A stretch of DNA of 64,000 nt, from the NCBI RefSeq assembly GCF_000699445.3, contig NC_067197.1, positions 12,468,152 through 12,532,151 on the forward strand, in the 5' to 3' direction. The translations under genes and the position numbers were made by a program. The DNA comes from Schistosoma haematobium (taxonomy: Eukaryota > Platyhelminthes > Trematoda > Strigeidida > Schistosomatidae). Below the pieces are notes generated by a model. The model was not told where the DNA came from and searched no databases. It saw only the letters and a list, made by a program, of their open reading frames with translations. Positions 61,742-64,000 of the stretch are shown piece by piece (positions within the stretch are counted from its first letter, which is position 1; every line of letters begins with the position of its first letter).

Positions 61742-61994
61742 AATGATGATTAAAATGTACTTCGTCGACAAGTACTGATGTTTTATAACTATTTGACAAT
61801 ACATGACTAACCAATTGAAACGAATTATGAAAATAGCCTTTTCATTGGGCGAAACGGTATGAAAAATATTGTAATTTTGGGGTTGAAAAAAATTTTTAAA
61901 AAAGGGTGGGTTTTTTTTTAAAAAATGCCGTAGGGATAATTAAAACCCTCAATGTCCGTTGACCGGATACCATCAGCAATGATTTAATGCAACA

Positions 61995-62285
61995 GAGAAC
62001 AAACCAGCTCCCATCTGAAGAAGAAATTAGGGAAAGACTATGGAGACGAATTGGGCACATTGAGGAAATCATCAAATTGCATCACGAGACAAGCGCTAAC
62101 TTGGAATCCTGAAGGGAAATGGAAAAGAGAAAAACCAAGGTACACATTGCATCGAGAATCGGAAGCAAACATGGAAAGAATGAATAGCACTTGATAACCG
62201 CTAAAAAAAGAGTCTTGTTCAGAGTAGGTTGGAGAATCCTGGTTGACAGCTTGTACTTTATGAGAGTTAACAGGCTTAAGTAATT
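61995..62285 (+). mobile_element. RTE (SR2-like) 3' relic
   Basis: CAGAGAACAAACCAGCTCCC, GAAGAAGAAATTAGGGAAAG, GCTAACTTGGAATCCTGAAG and AGAGTAGGTTGGAGAATCC follow the C-terminal codons and 3' UTR of the RTE at 8.1 kb, with frameshifts. It ends in GGCTTAAGTAA. Old and inactive. Confidence 0.75.
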
Positions 62286-62615
62286 AGAGTGAATGCATTC
62301 ATATTATTGTGAATGATTTTGAGAAACATCATCCATCTCCGACTATTAGTTACCACAGCTTTTCAGATCCCAACCAGTTAATATGGATTTATCACTGTGG
62401 CTAAGCCTAATAATCAATGGACACATAGACTGATGCCTCATTTTGTTTTTCTGTCTTTAAATTTCTCCCAACTTACTCCTATACTAGCTGACATAAATAA
62501 TCGAGGTGGGCGGTGGTTAAGCATATGTAATACATTTTGTGAAGTCTGATGATCAAAATCTTTTCCTGGCCCTTACAGTTTTTCTCGATTTTTTCTTGAC
62601 ATTCTTTAATTATAG

Positions 62616-62734
62616 GACTGTATTGATCAAGTCAATTGTGTACAGAAAAAATTACAAACTGTAAAAAATGTGGCCAACCAATGTTTATTGCATGTGGATT
62701 TGAAGACCCAACAAGATTTCAGCATGTATATTGA
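62616..62734 (+). CDS. Giant spectrin-repeat protein, exon 23 (long isoform)
   Basis: Between AATTATAG and donor GTGAGT at 62735: 39 codons plus two bases, reading DCIDQVNCVQKKLQTVKN to QQDFSMYIE. It accepts a phase-0 upstream exon (21 or the 27-codon form of 22) and passes phase 2. Helical, spectrin-like. Confidence 0.72.
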
Positions 62735-63524
62735 GTGAGTAAATTCTAATGTTACTTATTAATAACTAATATTAATCTAATGCATTTATAGGCATTTGTG
62801 TAAGAAATCAAACTTTATTGAGTAGAGATGTGTTGCTAGATGAATTAACTCTATGTCTATCATTACGTAATAGGGACATTGGTTATATAAAACAAGCACC
62901 AATGACAACACTAGCTATGTTATAAATTGATTGGAATTTGAGATTATTATGAAATTAAACTTGTGGAGGTAAACAGTTCAATTTCTATCACGTAATGTGA
63001 AATTGATGAGCTCCCTGAAAAAATATGATGATTCCGGGTTTTATCTGGCATACAGTACATAAATCTTAGGAGTCAAACTAAAACGAAGCTGTTGTCTACT
63101 GCTTTCAATTTTTCAGTCACAATCAAATGGTCTTCAACTAATAATACTGTTAGTGGTTAATTTAAGCATGTTTCTGGGCAAAAAGAAAAGCTGTTTAAAT
63201 TAAATGTTTCACTTAAATGTCATCAATTATTCAGGTTTTTGACTAATGAGCACTGTGCGGTAGGATTATTTCCATAATATAATTCATCCTAATCAAAACC
63301 GATTAACTATATATATATGTATTCCACTGACCTTCACATTAACTTTGACATTAATTGAATACACCTTATACAATAAATATAACCCTAGAAATCTTCGTTT
63401 ATGAAAATGTTCGCCGTTATACAACACATGTATTCTTTTGTTACGTTTTTTCTTAAAGATCATAAAAATGTCAAACCTTAGCAACTAAAAAAAAAATGAT
63501 CGAATTTCCCTTTTTTCAAAATAG
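62735..63524 (+). other. Intron 23 (0.8 kb)
   Basis: AT-rich and non-coding; nothing recognised. Confidence 0.7.
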
Positions 63525-63741
63525 ATCCAAACAGAAAGAATTGGACGATATCTATGATGTACTTCATACAAAATTGGATCAGTTCACTATACATTCAATT
63601 TATTCTAATATTTATATGAAACAATTAAACAGTATTTTAGAGAGATTGTGTATTATACGTGAAGAAATAATTAAACCCATAACCATTGATCTGATCAATA
63701 AAAATTCAAACAATATTGTTTCACTTATTAATAGCCATGAT
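63525..63741 (+). CDS. Giant spectrin-repeat protein, exon 24 (long isoform)
   Basis: Between TCAAAATAG and donor GTAAGT at 63742. Its first base completes the GAA codon split with exon 23; it then reads SKQKELDDIYDVLHTKLDQ to NNIVSLINSHD over 72 codons. The exact phase match supports the pairing with exon 23. The gene continues beyond the window. Confidence 0.78.
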
Positions 63742-64000
63742 GTAAGTTATTATTATAATTTAATAATTAACTTTAATTGCTCACTTAAAGTCAATGTAAA
63801 TTAGTCAGTGTAAACAAAATGAAAGGAAACAGATCTATCTATTAAAAACGATGTTTATGTGATCTATGTCTTTTTCAATGTTCGATAAATGTGATGTGTC
63901 CAGGATGTTCAGGTACTTTTATTTTCATCATTAATTTGATGGGTACTACATATTAGAATCCAATTTCACTAGAGATTATATTTTAAGCTCTAACTTGTTC
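63742..64000 (+). other. Intron start at window end
   Basis: Non-coding from the donor to the end of the window; nothing recognised. Confidence 0.7.

Larger units (their letters stand above)
51703..62615 (+). other. Alternative intron of long isoform / 3' UTR and gene-poor stretch
   Basis: For the short isoform this starts with coding tail, then a 3' UTR. Beyond about 53.4 kb it holds old repeats: tRNA-like (54.5 kb), SINE pair (55.8 kb), hammerhead-like (57.55 kb), two copies of an unnamed repeat (58.1, 59.0 kb), (TA)n (60.2 kb), a MULE-like exon candidate (61.5 kb) and an RTE relic (62.0 kb). No convincing host gene otherwise. Confidence 0.6.
169..63741 (+). other. Giant spectrin-repeat gene (nesprin/MSP-300-like or spectraplakin-like), extent in window
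   Basis: Twenty-four exons chain on the + strand by AG/GT borders and reading phase, giving roughly 6,500 (long form) or 6,900 (short form) residues with both gene ends outside the window. The protein is nearly all helical, with Trp and Leu heptad patterns spaced about 100-120 residues apart, as in spectrin repeats. Such giants link actin or microtubules to the nuclear envelope (nesprins) or cross-link the cytoskeleton (spectraplakins). No CH domains, plakin repeats, EF hands, GAS2 or KASH segment are visible, so the family is inferred from size and repeat style. The first intron is phase 1, the next 22 are phase 0 and the 62735 intron is phase 2. Missed micro-exons are possible because phase-0 borders would not reveal them. 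Confidence 0.8.

Noticed and set aside
62616..63741. Start of a separate downstream gene
   Set aside because: The two exons have spectrin-like helices and a phase-0 entry matching the giant gene, and no start codon or promoter is apparent. Kept as the long isoform, with the alternative not fully excluded.
169..63741. Calponin-homology, plakin, EF-hand, GAS2 or KASH domains
   Set aside because: Looked for in all exon translations and not seen, so the protein was not given a firm family name or symbol.

Overview
The window looks like a Schistosoma (blood fluke) genomic segment. It is AT-rich, has short exons in long repeat-laden introns, and carries tRNA-derived SINEs that bear hammerhead ribozymes (the Sm-alpha type known from schistosomes). 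It also holds an SR2-like RTE retrotransposon and a Penelope-like element. The species cannot be fixed from sequence alone. No rRNA, true tRNA gene, CRISPR array or bacterial-style operon was seen.

The whole + strand is one giant gene. I can chain 24 exons (169 to 63741) by their AG/GT borders and reading phase. The chain encodes about 6,500 to 6,900 residues of almost continuous alpha-helical, Trp-punctuated spectrin-repeat-like protein, and both gene ends lie outside the window. The architecture fits a nesprin/MSP-300-type giant or, less likely, a spectraplakin (dystonin/MACF). Neither an actin-binding CH pair nor a KASH or GAS2 end is in view, so the family name is an inference. All 22 introns between the first exon and the 62.6 kb exon are phase 0. 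One exon (31283-37081) alone encodes 1,933 codons.

Near 51.6-53.2 kb the gene appears to have a composite terminal exon. If a strong internal donor at 51703 is used, the frame can continue to exons at 62.6 and 63.5 kb. If it is not used, the exon reads on into a 484-residue Ser/Arg/Gln-rich basic tail that stops at 53157, with a poly(A) signal about 200 bases later.

Introns, by region: 3.6-5.9 kb holds SINE pieces and an RTE-derived hairpin. 7.7-12.3 kb holds a 2.3 kb SR2-like RTE copy on the minus strand, flanked by a 14-bp target duplication and missing its RT core. 15.5-17.3 kb has a head-to-head SINE pair. 20.8-22.6, 27.3-29.4 and 37.1-38.5 kb have + strand non-LTR fragments with related 3' ends. 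43.1-44.2 and 46.1-47.5 kb hold the best SINE/hammerhead copies. 47.8-50.4 kb holds a minus-strand Penelope-like relic (RT and GIY-YIG remnants, hammerhead-like 3' end). 51.0-51.6 kb has a foldback made of the same Penelope end. The 53.2-62.6 kb stretch is gene-poor, with old repeats, a possible MULE-like first exon (minus, 61.5-61.7 kb) and an RTE 3' relic at 62.0 kb.
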